This document shows positions 54,221 to 63,167 of a stretch of 64,000 nucleotides of DNA, in pieces; position 1 is the first letter of the stretch, and each line of letters begins with the position of its first letter. A program made the position numbers and the translations under genes. This stretch comes from Litchfieldia stipae (GTDB taxonomy: Bacteria; Bacillota; Bacilli; Bacillales; Bacillaceae_L). The notes beneath the pieces were generated by a model, which ran no database searches, had not been told where the DNA came from, and worked only from the letters and a program-made list of their open reading frames with translations. The stretch spans positions 248,001 to 312,000 of the forward strand of contig NZ_JACYHA010000002.1 in the NCBI RefSeq assembly GCF_014837155.1, in the 5' to 3' direction.

Positions 54221-54706
54221 TTATTGCCTCTTTTTATACACACAGAAGTAGTAATCATAAGGATTCTTCTCATCCTTGACCCCTTTTTCCTTTGAATCAA
54301 GTTCCCAATCCTCGAAATGAATTTCTGGAAAATATGTATCTCCCTCAAATTCTTCATCAATTTCAGTCAAATACAACTTGTCGGCAAATGGTAGTATTCC
54401 TTTAAAAATTTCTGATCCACCTATGACAAATAACTCTTGATCAGCTGAATTTAATTGCAAAATTTCATCAATTGAATGAATGACTTTACATCCCTCAATT
54501 GAATAGGATTCGTCGCGTGTAATAACAATATTTTCACGTCCAGGCAATGGACGTCCAATCGATTCATAGGTCTTCCTCCCCATAACAATTGAATGACCCA
54601 TCGTAACTTGTTTAAAATAAGCCAAATCAGCTGGCAAATGCCATGGTAGATCATTATCTTTTCCAATAAGTCGATTTTTATCGATTGCAACAAGTAATGA
54701 AATCAT
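54221..54706 (-). CDS. dfrA: Dihydrofolate reductase
   Basis: 161 residues. Typical ISLLVAIDKNRLIGKDNDLPWHLPADL start, MGRKTYESIGRPLPGR and VIGGSEIFKG. Reduces dihydrofolate to tetrahydrofolate, closing the cycle with thymidylate synthase at 55.8 kb. In B. subtilis dfrA directly follows thyB; here a membrane protein gene lies between. GGAG 10 nt upstream. Confidence 0.96.
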   Translation of the reverse strand: MISLLVAIDKNRLIGKDNDLPWHLPADLAYFKQVTMGHSIVMGRKTYESIGRPLPGRENIVITRDESYSIEGCKVIHSIDEILQLNSADQELFVIGGSEIFKGILPFADKLYLTEIDEEFEGDTYFPEIHFEDWELDSKEKGVKDEKNPYDYYFCVYKKRQ

Positions 54707-55059
54707 TGTTTATCATCTCCATTCTTTTTTGATAAAAGTAAATAAACTTTTACACAGAATCAACTGTTTATAATGATACCATAATACTTTGTATTGTTCT
54801 TTTTAAATGAAAGCAAAAACTTGTATTGAATTCATGTACATTCCTCTAATTATAATATAGCAACATAGTCATTGAAATTAACTGAATTCACTAAGCATTG
54901 CATTTGTAATATTCAATATCTTAAGTCTATCATAGGCCGCTTTTATTGAGTAGGTTAACGATATTTTCTTTAATGAAAAATGGAAAATTTATGATAGAAT
55001 TGATTGAGATCTGATGCTTTTATACTAAGCAGATAAATTAACAGATTGGGAGGTAATAT
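54707..55059. other. Gene-free interval
   Basis: AT-rich, with no open frame of note. A likely extended -10 (TATGATAGAAT) lies near 54990 on the plus strand and would serve the gene at 55090. Confidence 0.5.
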
Positions 55060-55089
55060 ATTATTTTAATCAATATAATCGGTTTCTTT

Positions 55090-55671
55090 ATGTTTATAAT
55101 TACTAGCCTGTTAATTTTAGTTTTTATATTCAAATTAATCATTTTCTTTTTTAAAAAGAAACATTTCCCTAAGAAACTACTACTTGTTTCTTTGTTAAGC
55201 GTAATTATTTTACTCGGACTATCTGTATATAAAAATTACTTTTTTACATTTAACTCTATTGATAGATCATCGATCCAAATAGGCCCAGGGCCTGTATTGT
55301 CACCAACTGAAGCATATACAGCTAATGCATATTATGAGCCATATGGTGGTGCGGCTGGAGGAGTTAATGTTTGGGTTGAAATCACATATAATCATGAGGA
55401 TAAGCCAGTTAAAACGGTTTATTATAGTGATGCAAAGACTAATTTTTCTATGAAATGGTTGGATGAAGAAACCATTTATATAGTAAATGACGAACCTAAG
55501 TATCCAACTTCAAATAGAAGTATTAAATTAGTCATTGGGAAAGAGATTTATCACGAAAATGGTTTGGCTTGTAAAAGTTTGTTAATGAAAGACGAATATG
55601 AGAATTGCTATCAAACTAAACTCTCTGATTGCACAATTCTTGTTAGTAATAATAGGTTAATATTATTATAA
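55090..55671 (+). CDS. Membrane-anchored protein, probably DUF5412 family
   Basis: 193 residues. Two N-terminal hydrophobic helices (1-22, 29-48) are followed by an extracytoplasmic beta-rich domain with SPTEAYTANAYYEPYGGAAG, which I associate with DUF5412. Function unknown. The ATG at 55090 has no nearby ribosome-binding site; GGGAGG lies 6 nt before an in-frame ATT at 55060, with no stop between, so initiation there would add ten hydrophobic residues. Confidence 0.7.
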   Translation: MFIITSLLILVFIFKLIIFFFKKKHFPKKLLLVSLLSVIILLGLSVYKNYFFTFNSIDRSSIQIGPGPVLSPTEAYTANAYYEPYGGAAGGVNVWVEITYNHEDKPVKTVYYSDAKTNFSMKWLDEETIYIVNDEPKYPTSNRSIKLVIGKEIYHENGLACKSLLMKDEYENCYQTKLSDCTILVSNNRLILL

Positions 55672-55722
55672 AAAACTGCACCTCCAATTGTTTGATATTA
55701 AAAACAATTAGGGTGCAGTTGA
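55672..55722. terminator. Intrinsic terminator between convergent genes
   Basis: AACTGCACC/GGTGCAGTT and AATTGTTT/AAACAATT paired segments forming one long hairpin. Confidence 0.75.
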
Positions 55723-55777
55723 TAACTTAGCGTTTTTGCTATTGTTAGAGTCTCAATTCATCTCATTAATTAAATTC

Positions 55778-56731
55778 TTACACTGCAACTGGTGCTTTGA
55801 TGGTTGGATGTGGATCATACCCCTCAATCAAAATGTCTTCCATTTCAAAATCAAAAACGGAAGTTACTTCTTGATTTAATACCAAAGTAGGTAATGCCTT
55901 AGGTTCACGTGTTAATTGTTCCTTTACTTGATCAATGTGATTAGTATAAATATGAGCATCCCCAATAGTATGAATAAATTCACCTACTTTTAATCCACAC
56001 TCATGCGCTATTAAATGAGTTAATAGTGAATAAGATGCTATATTGAAAGGAATTCCAAGAAAGATATCTCCGCTTCTTTGATATAACTGGCAGCTTAATT
56101 TTCCGTCTGCAACGTAAAATTGAAATAATGTATGACAAGGCGGAAGAGCCATCGAAGGAACGTCTTCTGGATTCCATGCCGAAACAAGTAATCTTCTCGA
56201 ATCAGGATTGGTTTTGATGGTTTGAATTACATCCTTAAATTGGTCAATTGTTTCTCCTGTTGTCGTTCTCCAAGCTCTCCATTGTTTTCCGTACACATCG
56301 CCAAGTTCTCCATACTTAGCTGCAAATTCATCATTTTCCAAAATTCGCTGTTTAAATTTCTTCATTTCTTCTTGATAGATTTTGTTAAACTCGCCATCTT
56401 GTTGACTGCGTATTCCAAAATTGGTCATATCAGGTCCGTTATACTCATCACTTTCTACCCACTTCTTGAATGGCCACTCGTTCCATATATTATTATTATT
56501 TTGCAAAAGGTATCGGATATTTGAATCACCCTTCATTATCCATAGCAATTCACTTACAATCAGCCTGAAATTTACTTTTTTTGTTGTGAGTAACGGAAAC
56601 TTCTCTAAGTCAAATCTCATTTGATGCCCGAATATTGAGAGTGTCCCAGTTCCAGTTCTATCCTTTTTCTTTACACCCTCATCTAACACCTTTCGGCATA
56701 AATCTAAATATTGATATTCTCCATGTTTCAT
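55778..56731 (-). CDS. thyA: Thymidylate synthase, long form
   Basis: 317 residues. Catalytic Cys in [32 protein letters not shown], and the folate region all conserved. The length and an insert after DMTNFGIR of about 50 residues place it with the Lactobacillus casei/Staphylococcus type, not the 264-residue B. subtilis ThyB. Makes dTMP from dUMP. Start at 56731 follows GAGGAG by 10 nt; an upstream ATG lacks one. Confidence 0.96.
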   Translation of the reverse strand: MKHGEYQYLDLCRKVLDEGVKKKDRTGTGTLSIFGHQMRFDLEKFPLLTTKKVNFRLIVSELLWIMKGDSNIRYLLQNNNNIWNEWPFKKWVESDEYNGPDMTNFGIRSQQDGEFNKIYQEEMKKFKQRILENDEFAAKYGELGDVYGKQWRAWRTTTGETIDQFKDVIQTIKTNPDSRRLLVSAWNPEDVPSMALPPCHTLFQFYVADGKLSCQLYQRSGDIFLGIPFNIASYSLLTHLIAHECGLKVGEFIHTIGDAHIYTNHIDQVKEQLTREPKALPTLVLNQEVTSVFDFEMEDILIEGYDPHPTIKAPVAV

Positions 56732-56776
56732 ATTTTTAACACTCCTCTTCCCACAATTGTACGATTGAATATGCAT

Positions 56777-57111
56777 TTAGTGAAGAAAGTTAGTAATTCA
56801 TTTTCATTAAAAAGGTAATATAATGACTCTTTGCTATTAACTCTTGACTAAGGTCACCTTAATAATTTCTTTTGTATAGATTTTAAATCCTCACATAATA
56901 TCTATCTTAGCAGAGATTATTAGTTTTGTTCTACTCTAATAGTTTAATTAGCAATTTTTCTTCCTTAGGTCTTCCTTATTATTATTGTGTACTTTTATAT
57001 ATTTATATAATAAAAAAGCATTTTATTATTTAGGATTTTATGTGGATCCCTAAATTTAAGGAACATACACTTCCGTTCGGAGATGCTTCACATTCATTTC
57101 TTCTAATCTTA
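56777..57111. other. Gene-free AT-rich interval
   Basis: No open frame with a ribosome-binding site seen on either strand. It leads into repeat ends at 57112 and 57147. Confidence 0.5.
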
Positions 57112-57141
57112 GGCTCTGTTAATTTCTATTGTTGATTTTTC
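57112..57141. repeat. Related repeat end next to copy 2
   Basis: GGCTCTGTTAATTTCTATTG, then TTGATTTTT, parallels the left end of copy 2 (GGCTGTTTTC, then TATTGTTGCTTTT), 35 bp before it and in the same orientation. Confidence 0.5.
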
Positions 57142-57146
57142 ATAAA

Positions 57147-57312
57147 GGCTGTTTTCGTATATATTGTTGCTTTTGATACCGCAGCCTGAATACACTCCGC
57201 GTCCTGTGGGAGCCTACTACTCTCAAGGGAGTCCCCCCCGTGTATTCAGTCTGCTAGAAATCGATTCTCAATTAATTCACCTCAAAAAACAACAAACTTT
57301 GAGAAAACAGCC
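57147..57312. repeat. Palindromic MITE-like repeat, copy 2
   Basis: 166 bp. Left end GGCTGTTTTCGTATATATTG and right end inverted as ACTTTGAGAAAACAGCC; core arms CAGCCTGAATACACTCC and GTGTATTCAGTCTG. Closely similar to copy 1 over the outer parts, with a diverged loop. Flanks TTCATAAA and TCCATAAA again suggest an 8-bp duplication. No coding capacity. Confidence 0.85.
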
Positions 57313-57339
57313 TCCATAAAAATATATGAGGTGGTACCA

Positions 57340-57792
57340 TTACCTTTTTTCAGCTATTCTTTTTAACTCTTTTGCACGATTCACAATGAAATTCCTCATA
57401 TATTTTTCTAAAAATAAGCTATCAGCAAATAATCCAAGAATGCCAAAAGGAGATTTATAACAAAAGGTATCTTGCATAATCGTCCCTGAACCACTTTCTG
57501 TAAATTCGTGTGTATGATTAAATGAGTCGAAAGCTCCCTTTACCATAACATCTGTAAACTTATATGGTTTTTCCATATCTACAATCTTAGCAGTTAATTT
57601 TTGTTTAATTCCAAGATGTGTAGCTTCCCAAGTGACTGTATCACCCTTTTCCATCAGTCCAAATGTAATCCCATCAATCGCTCTTTCCTTTGTTTTACTT
57701 GTAGTTTCTATGTGTACATCTACATTCCTCGCAAGGTCAAAACAAACATTGATAGGTGCATTGATAAAAATATCGTGTTTAATTATAGGCAT
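57340..57792 (-). CDS. SRPBCC (START-like) domain protein
   Basis: 150 residues forming one helix-grip domain: it opens IKHDIFINAPINVCFDLARNV and includes FTDVMVKGAFDSFNHTHEF, typical of the polyketide-cyclase/dehydrase-like SRPBCC group. Binds hydrophobic ligands in a cavity; ligand unknown. Stands alone, flanked by a repeat and a gene-poor stretch. Confidence 0.82.
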   Translation of the reverse strand: MPIIKHDIFINAPINVCFDLARNVDVHIETTSKTKERAIDGITFGLMEKGDTVTWEATHLGIKQKLTAKIVDMEKPYKFTDVMVKGAFDSFNHTHEFTESGSGTIMQDTFCYKSPFGILGLFADSLFLEKYMRNFIVNRAKELKRIAEKR

Positions 57793-58271
57793 ATGAATTT
57801 ACCTTTCTTTTTTTAGGATTGAAATTAGATAAGCGTAAACTATCATTACTCTCCAAGCAACTTTTACAATCTTGTTTTCCTTAGCCAGGTTGAACCAATC
57901 ACGCTTGGCCTATTTCATCCATGAATGTTTTTTGATTGTATGGACTTTCCACTACATTTCGCGATGTTTATATTCTGTGTTATGTCGTTGTCCTATTTGA
58001 GAGTACAGGAAATATGTCTGGTCAAGTTCAACAATTCCTTCAAAATGTTCAACTTTTATTTGATTAATGATTGATACCAACTAACGCCAGTTTGTTAAGT
58101 CTACCTAATCACAAATTTAATAAATATTTCACCTTGGTTCTTATAAAATTTTCATTAACCCATCATTCGTTACTTAACAATTGGGTTCAATTGTACATTT
58201 TATTCGAACTGTGACAATGAATAATTTCACCCATAATAGACAATCTAAAAAATGTTTAGGAGGTGAATTAT
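57793..58271. other. Gene-poor interval with a possible coding remnant
   Basis: No complete gene. On the minus strand near 57810-57905 a short frame reads DWFNLAKENKIVKVAWRV and onward, joined to a stop-bearing stretch upstream, which may be a decayed C-terminus of unknown identity. Confidence 0.4.
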
Positions 58272-58433
58272 ATGACTAGTCAAGCTAATACTAATAAAAA
58301 TCAGAAAAAGCAATCAATCATAAACCGCAATGACTCTGGATCAGATTATCATAAAGAACATGCGGGTAATGTTGAGGGATACGGTGAACCACATCCAATT
58401 ACTAATGATAGGACTAAAGAGAATAATCAATAA
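58272..58433 (+). CDS. Very small hydrophilic protein (53 aa)
   Basis: MTSQANTNKNQKKQSIINRN, then SGSDYHKEHAGNVEGYGEP. The ribosome-binding site AGGAGGTGA, 5 nt before the ATG, is very strong. All-polar composition without a membrane segment, like many small spore or stress proteins. Own terminator follows. Not recognised. Confidence 0.7.
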   Translation: MTSQANTNKNQKKQSIINRNDSGSDYHKEHAGNVEGYGEPHPITNDRTKENNQ

Positions 58434-58440
58434 TTTTTTA

Positions 58441-58469
58441 AAGAGTGAATTACTGTTTAGTTCACTCTT
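58441..58469 (+). terminator. Intrinsic terminator
   Basis: AAGAGTGAA/TTCACTCTT stem followed by TTATT, 8 bp after the small gene. Confidence 0.8.
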
Positions 58470-59023
58470 TTATTACGCAATTTAGTTCAATTGCGCATTT
58501 TCCCTCGTTAAAATGAAGTGGTACCTGTAGTTAAGACACTTGAAAAAGAATGTTTTATATATAGGTATTTTTTTATATACTTGAATTTCATGATAAGGGG
58601 TTTGGGAACAAATATGAGTAAGATATCAACTGTAATTTTCTGTGCCTGAAAATTTGAAGGACCAGAATTTGTACAACCATTACAGTACGGTTAAACAAAT
58701 AGTAAAGGCAATTTCCGCTAATGGTTACGATTGTCCCTATAGATAGTGATATAACGAAAGCATTTTCATAATTAAATCACTTTTCCTAATTTTAATTTTA
58801 CCATAATATCTGAATTTTCGACCTTCTATCACCATAATTGCTTTCTAAAAGCAACAATCTTTCAGAAAACAGTCTTAGAAAATATTCAACTATCGTAACG
58901 GAGAAGAAGTAGAAAAGGAACACTATCGATGTATAGCCTTGATAGAGGATTATACTGTACGCAAATCTTCAGAATTAGTTAGTAATATTATTAACGTCAT
59001 TTTTAAAATGGCGTTGTGAATGA
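58470..59023. other. Gene-poor interval with remnants
   Basis: No complete gene. It contains a repeat end at 58847-58874, then an open stretch reading NYRNGEEVEKEHYRCIALIE without a start (about 58891-59020), probably a truncated gene of unknown origin. Confidence 0.4.
58847..58874. repeat. Fragment of the palindromic repeat family (right end)
   Basis: AGCAACAATCTTTCAGAAAA, then CAGTC, parallels the right terminal repeat of copy 2 (AACAACAAACTTTGAGAAAA, then CAGCC). No clear left end was found. Confidence 0.5.
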
Positions 59024-59338
59024 TTACTCTTTTTCAATTTCTACATGCTCAATTTGCTCTAAAACCCAAGGTTTATCACCTTCTTTTGTGTACGAAGAAA
59101 AATACTCTTTATCCTTCTCAATTAAGTGCCAAACCATCTCTTCTTGGACCACAACCTTAAACGCTTCTTCCTTACCTTGGTTGTTCGGGTCATATGCTTT
59201 AATCCAATATTCTTTATAATCGCTTGAATGACCTTTTTCCATAACAATCAACTGCGAAGTTGTCGATGTGAAAGGACCTCTATCACAAGATGCAAGCATT
59301 ATTAAAACTATAATAATAAAACAATAAACCTTTTTCAT
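59024..59338 (-). CDS. Small lipoprotein of unknown function
   Basis: 104 residues. Signal peptide with lipobox IMLASC, then an extracytoplasmic domain with charged stretches (SSDYKEYWIKAYDPN). The start at 59338 follows GGGG by 9 nt. Not recognised; it lies downstream of the PPEP-like gene but separated by about 240 bp. Confidence 0.65.
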   Translation of the reverse strand: MKKVYCFIIIVLIMLASCDRGPFTSTTSQLIVMEKGHSSDYKEYWIKAYDPNNQGKEEAFKVVVQEEMVWHLIEKDKEYFSSYTKEGDKPWVLEQIEHVEIEKE

Positions 59339-59581
59339 CGAAATCAACCCCTTCTATTTAAATATATTATGAATATTCAATAATCCCATTAGCAAATAAT
59401 ACCATATCTATTTTTATAGTGGTACAATAAAAGCCAAGTAAAATTCACTTGGCTTATTGCATATAAATATCATCCGTTATATCGTATTGGATGTTAGCGA
59501 TTCCTATCTTTGTGTTGCTGTTCTAACCCAATAGTTATATCTAAATTCACTTATTAATTCTCTATTCTATCAGAACAATTG

Positions 59582-60331
59582 TTAGTTTTGCTCGTCCATA
59601 TTCATTAATCTAATAGACTCTATTAACTCGGAAAAAAACTGTTCTGTTAGAGGTGCTTTTTGTTTTAACTGTTCCCTACTGTCATTTGAATAATAGTAAT
59701 ATACAAATGCCTCTGCAAAATATTCCTCAGGATAATCAATAAAGTAAGCGAGGTTCGGAAACATTTTTGGTGCTTCTTCTCTCCATATTTTATGAAAATC
59801 TTCATCATGTCGAATCATATTAAATATATGTTGGTCAATTGTATGTGCAGTTTCATGAAGTTCTAAATTCAAGGAACCATGCCCCAACCCACTATGACTA
59901 TGTCCAATTTTCACTAATACAGTTTTAGAGCCTCCGATACCAGGTACATCATCCCACGATGGACCTTTTGCACTATATCCTCTAGGCTTCAATCCCTTTA
60001 AGTGCGAGGCAGATGGCTGATCCGTTAGCTTTCCATTAAAAAATGTAATTTTAACATGATTTGATACCAACGCTTCTAAAATCGATGAATCAACTCGTCC
60101 CATTCTTCTAATCATTTCAATGGCATCATTTTCATTAAATGATGTTTCTGGTAATACGATTAATTCTTCAAGTAAATGATAATTTGGAATGAATGCCTTA
60201 GAGGTATAGAAAGTTAACGATACGAAGTCCTTCAGTAGAATTCCGTTAATGGATGCATCACTATGATTTTGTTTTACCATTGGGATAAGAAAAACGAGGA
60301 TTAATGTAAAAACAATGAATTTCTTCTTCAT
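59582..60331 (-). CDS. Secreted metallopeptidase, anthrax lethal factor / Pro-Pro endopeptidase-like (M34)
   Basis: 249 residues. Signal peptide at the N-terminus (MKKKFIVFTLILVFLIPMV). One compact zinc domain with HETAH (159-163) as HExxH and, 40 residues later, PEEYFAEAF with the third-ligand Glu; both layouts match the ATLF/PPEP family (lethal factor has HEFGH and EFFAEAF). PPEP enzymes cut surface proteins between prolines. No lethal-factor targeting domain is present. Substrate unknown. Confidence 0.85.
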   Translation of the reverse strand: MKKKFIVFTLILVFLIPMVKQNHSDASINGILLKDFVSLTFYTSKAFIPNYHLLEELIVLPETSFNENDAIEMIRRMGRVDSSILEALVSNHVKITFFNGKLTDQPSASHLKGLKPRGYSAKGPSWDDVPGIGGSKTVLVKIGHSHSGLGHGSLNLELHETAHTIDQHIFNMIRHDEDFHKIWREEAPKMFPNLAYFIDYPEEYFAEAFVYYYYSNDSREQLKQKAPLTEQFFSELIESIRLMNMDEQN

Positions 60332-60527
60332 AAAAGATCACCTTATTCTGAGTTGATAAACATAGATGTTAGTTTAAGATATCATTAGATACTAAATGTT
60401 ATAAATATTATAACATCTTTAAAGGGATTTGAGAGAGAAAATTCAGAAAAAAACACTAAATACATTCACCATTTTTTTCTATTTACATAAAATAACGTAA
60501 CTTTTTAAATTGATTAGGTGAGAAAAA

Positions 60528-60776
60528 ATGAGTAACTTTAGAAGATATGATAAGGAAACAGAGCGTGCGTTAATGGAGGTTCGAGAAGTAGCTTGTAACC
60601 ATTCCGTTATGTATGTTGATTTAATCATGATATCCTTCATTTTAACAATGATCATTCATTCTTACGTTCAAAAACACCATTTAATTATAGCAATCGCTGT
60701 AACCACCTACGTCATCTTTATTCTTCTTTATAAAATGATGACTGCACTATTTGATTACTGGTTCAAAATAGATTAA
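60528..60776 (+). CDS. Small membrane protein
   Basis: 82 residues. A charged N-terminus (RRYDKETERALMEVREV), then two hydrophobic helices (about 28-44 and 51-70) and a short tail. Weak ribosome-binding site TAGGTGAG 7 nt upstream. Not recognised. Confidence 0.65.
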   Translation: MSNFRRYDKETERALMEVREVACNHSVMYVDLIMISFILTMIIHSYVQKHHLIIAIAVTTYVIFILLYKMMTALFDYWFKID

Positions 60777-60823
60777 AGGCTTTTTCAAACGATTCTTTCT
60801 ACAACGTTTGAAAAAGCCTTTTC
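60775..60823. terminator. Bidirectional intrinsic terminator
   Basis: Long perfect stem, AAAGGCTTTTTCAAACG with CGTTTGAAAAAGCCTTT, between the small membrane protein gene and ypjQ. Confidence 0.9.
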
Positions 60824-60826
60824 TAA

Positions 60827-61360
60827 TTAATATTCAGGTATAAACGCTTCAACTCTACCTTCTTTGACATCCTTATATCTATGAGCAATACGGCTTGCAG
60901 CTGCGGCAGCAAGTGCACATACAATATCATCTAAGAAAGTATGAACATGGAGCCCTTCATGCTCATCTAATTCCTTTATAATACCGAATTTTTCTTTATC
61001 AAGGTAACCAAAATTAGTTAAGCCGATTGATCCATAGACGTTTACAATCGATAACGGAATGATTTCATCGATTCCATACAAAGGTTCATCTGTTTCAACT
61101 AAGTGTTGCAATGGTTCTGGTAATAGACCCTGCTCAGCCAAAATGTCCATTGATACCCCTGTTAATACAGCATGTATTATTTCTCTTTTTTCCAATACTC
61201 TTTCAACATTATGAATGCATTCTTCTAGAGTAATGTTTGGAATATACTTTTCTTGAAGCTGTAATACAATTTTTGCAATATCAATTACCTGAACACCACG
61301 ACTGCTAAGCATATTCTTTGCTTCAACAACCATTTCGTCTAATGTGTAATTTCGACTCAT
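60827..61360 (-). CDS. ypjQ: Phosphatidylglycerophosphatase A-like protein YpjQ
   Basis: 177 residues, soluble PgpA-domain protein. Signature HTFLDDIVCALAAAAASRIAH holds the conserved acidic pair. It lacks the membrane helices of E. coli PgpA, so a role in lipid phosphatase activity is only by family. The start at 61360 (MSRNYT) follows AGGAGAG by 7 nt. Pairs with ypjP upstream, as in B. subtilis near thyB. Confidence 0.88.
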   Translation of the reverse strand: MSRNYTLDEMVVEAKNMLSSRGVQVIDIAKIVLQLQEKYIPNITLEECIHNVERVLEKREIIHAVLTGVSMDILAEQGLLPEPLQHLVETDEPLYGIDEIIPLSIVNVYGSIGLTNFGYLDKEKFGIIKELDEHEGLHVHTFLDDIVCALAAAAASRIAHRYKDVKEGRVEAFIPEY

Positions 61361-61383
61361 TGTTTCACTCTCCTGTTTATATT

Positions 61384-61980
61384 TTAACTGAGCCATTTTG
61401 GAGGCGTGTTTTTATCCCAATAAATTGCACCTAATTCGTGATGGTCTTGGAATTGATCATGGTACATATGGTAATGAAAATTAAACCAATAACCTTCACC
61501 TGGTGGCTGGTCTCTTCTTTCATGAAATCTTATTAAATCTTTTCTCGTTGTTTTATCATAGATATGAAAGATTTTCTCACTTATTCCTCCACTTGGTTTT
61601 TCAGAAATATCTAAATTATGTAGCGTTTCTTCAGGATAGGTTTCAGCTAATTGCTGAATCGCTTCTTGAATTTTAGGTAATATTTGACTGTTAAATTCAA
61701 ATTCGATAACTGGTGAAATTTTCGCACCGAACTTCTGGAAGGATTGTTGTTCAGCTTGCAAAATGGCAAAATTAATAAATTCTTCCCTTTTGTCGATCTC
61801 AGCTTTAAAAGTTTCTATTGAAAAATAAGCATTATTTTCTGTAGATGGAGCAATCGCATTACGTTTTGACGTTTCATCCGATTTCATTTCCTGCATGGTT
61901 AAAGCAGGAGGTGGTGTAATCATCCCGAGTGTAAGGATTGAGAATGAAACGAGCATTGCTTTCCTAAACCATTTATGCAT
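61384..61980 (-). CDS. ypjP: YpjP-like protein
   Basis: 198 residues. N-terminal signal-like helix (MHKWFRKAMLVSFSILTLG), then a domain rich in charged and aromatic residues ending near WDKNTPPKWLS, with a His-rich stretch (FHYHMYHDQFQDHHE) that may bind metal. Function unknown; conserved next to ypjQ. Confidence 0.85.
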   Translation of the reverse strand: MHKWFRKAMLVSFSILTLGMITPPPALTMQEMKSDETSKRNAIAPSTENNAYFSIETFKAEIDKREEFINFAILQAEQQSFQKFGAKISPVIEFEFNSQILPKIQEAIQQLAETYPEETLHNLDISEKPSGGISEKIFHIYDKTTRKDLIRFHERRDQPPGEGYWFNFHYHMYHDQFQDHHELGAIYWDKNTPPKWLS

Positions 61981-62120
61981 CGTACTCTTCCTTTCAGGTA
62001 CATTTAAGAATCTAATTTAATATTATTCTACCATAAATTTTAAAAGTTTTGACAATTAAAATCATATTAAAAATAGATTACAAATATTTAACTGACTCTT
62101 TTAAGATTTCATTCATAAAA

Positions 62121-62149
62121 TGTCCACAATTTGTTAAAATAGATATAAT
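62121..62149 (+). promoter_or_regulatory. Probable sigma-A promoter of the microprotein gene
   Basis: Consensus TATAAT at 62144-62149, about 30 bp before a strong ribosome-binding site; the -35 region (near 62121) is poor. Confidence 0.45.
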
Positions 62150-62179
62150 GATTAAATACATAGCAAGGGTGGGTTTATA

Positions 62180-62251
62180 ATGGATGCAATTTTTATTTCA
62201 ATTAGTTTTATTACATTAGCGTATATGGTCTACTTAAATGTTGCTGATTAA
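62180..62251 (+). CDS. 23-residue hydrophobic microprotein
   Basis: MDAIFISISFITLAYMVYL, then NVAD: one membrane helix with a short acidic end. GGGTGGG lies 6 nt before the ATG and a TATAAT box upstream, so the set-up looks like a real gene. No family recognised. Confidence 0.55.
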   Translation: MDAIFISISFITLAYMVYLNVAD

Positions 62252-62291
62252 TAAGATCGTTGAGTTTTTTAAATACTCGAACCATATGAAA

Positions 62292-62317
62292 GAAGCCGAA
62301 TCAAATTGATTCAGCTT
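62292..62317. terminator. Bidirectional intrinsic terminator
   Basis: GAAGCCGAATCA/TGATTCAGCTTC stem (one mismatch) between the microprotein gene and the convergent methyltransferase gene. Confidence 0.8.
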
Positions 62318-63108
62318 CTTTTCTTTGTCTCTGATTCAAGATCTATAGTACCAAAATGGAATTTAGCTGACTTTCTTTGTACCACATTAAATCCATATTT
62401 TTGAAAGTTAGCACTTTTCCAATGGTCTTTTAGTACAATTCGTTTCTTTGCTACTCTTCTTGCTTCATTAATGACTCTCTTTGTAATAGATGTTTTTTCC
62501 CCGAGATTCTTCAACCCATTAATTCCATTTGATTCATCAATGCTTTCTTCAAACATTGGATCAAAGTAAACCACATCAAAGCTGTCGTTCTCACATTCTA
62601 ATAAATATGAATAGTGATCCTTTGAGACAACATGTACCCTTCTCATCGCCTCATCTAACTTTTCATGACCACTTTCCCATGTTTGCAACCCTTTAGAAAC
62701 AACATAAGCAATATATGGATTGACTTCAAGTCCAATAATCGTTCCTTCACTTCCAACCGAGAAGCTTGCGATAATGCTATCTGACCCAAGACCCAATGTG
62801 CAATCCAATACTTTCATCCCTTTTTCCAGTCCAGCACTCTCAAGAAAAGGATCATGTTCTCCTTTAGCAATTCGCTTTGCTCTAAACATGGCTGAATTCG
62901 GATGAAAAAACATCGGTTCTGAGGCATTCCTCATATGAATCTCTAGTCTGTTCTTCCCAACAACGATTACATCATCATCAAATAATTGTTGTAACTCAAT
63001 GACAGAGCGTTTCTTTCTAACTATATATTCAATCCTAAGTTCGTCTGCAATTTGACTTGCAAAGTCAGCCCATTCTTGATTTGTTCGACCTGCTGTCGTC
63101 ACAATCAT
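62311..63108 (-). CDS. ypiP: RsmJ-like SAM-dependent methyltransferase (YpiP)
   Basis: 265 residues. MIVTTAGRTNQEW start, methyltransferase motif VLDCTLGLGSDSIIAS, VVYFDPMFEESID as motif IV. Resembles RsmJ-type rRNA m2G methyltransferases. The start at 63108 is preferred (GGAAG upstream) to a TTG 21 nt earlier. Located beside yphP as in B. subtilis. Confidence 0.85.
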   Translation of the reverse strand: MIVTTAGRTNQEWADFASQIADELRIEYIVRKKRSVIELQQLFDDDVIVVGKNRLEIHMRNASEPMFFHPNSAMFRAKRIAKGEHDPFLESAGLEKGMKVLDCTLGLGSDSIIASFSVGSEGTIIGLEVNPYIAYVVSKGLQTWESGHEKLDEAMRRVHVVSKDHYSYLLECENDSFDVVYFDPMFEESIDESNGINGLKNLGEKTSITKRVINEARRVAKKRIVLKDHWKSANFQKYGFNVVQRKSAKFHFGTIDLESETKKRS

Positions 63109-63132
63109 AACCGTTTGACTTCCTTTCAATTG

Positions 63133-63161
63133 TAAAAAAAGGATGCCTCATGACACCCTTT
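63133..63161 (-). terminator. Terminator of brxA
   Basis: AAGGGTG and CATCCTT pairing, followed by a T run on the minus strand. Confidence 0.7.
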
Positions 63162-63167
63162 CATCCC

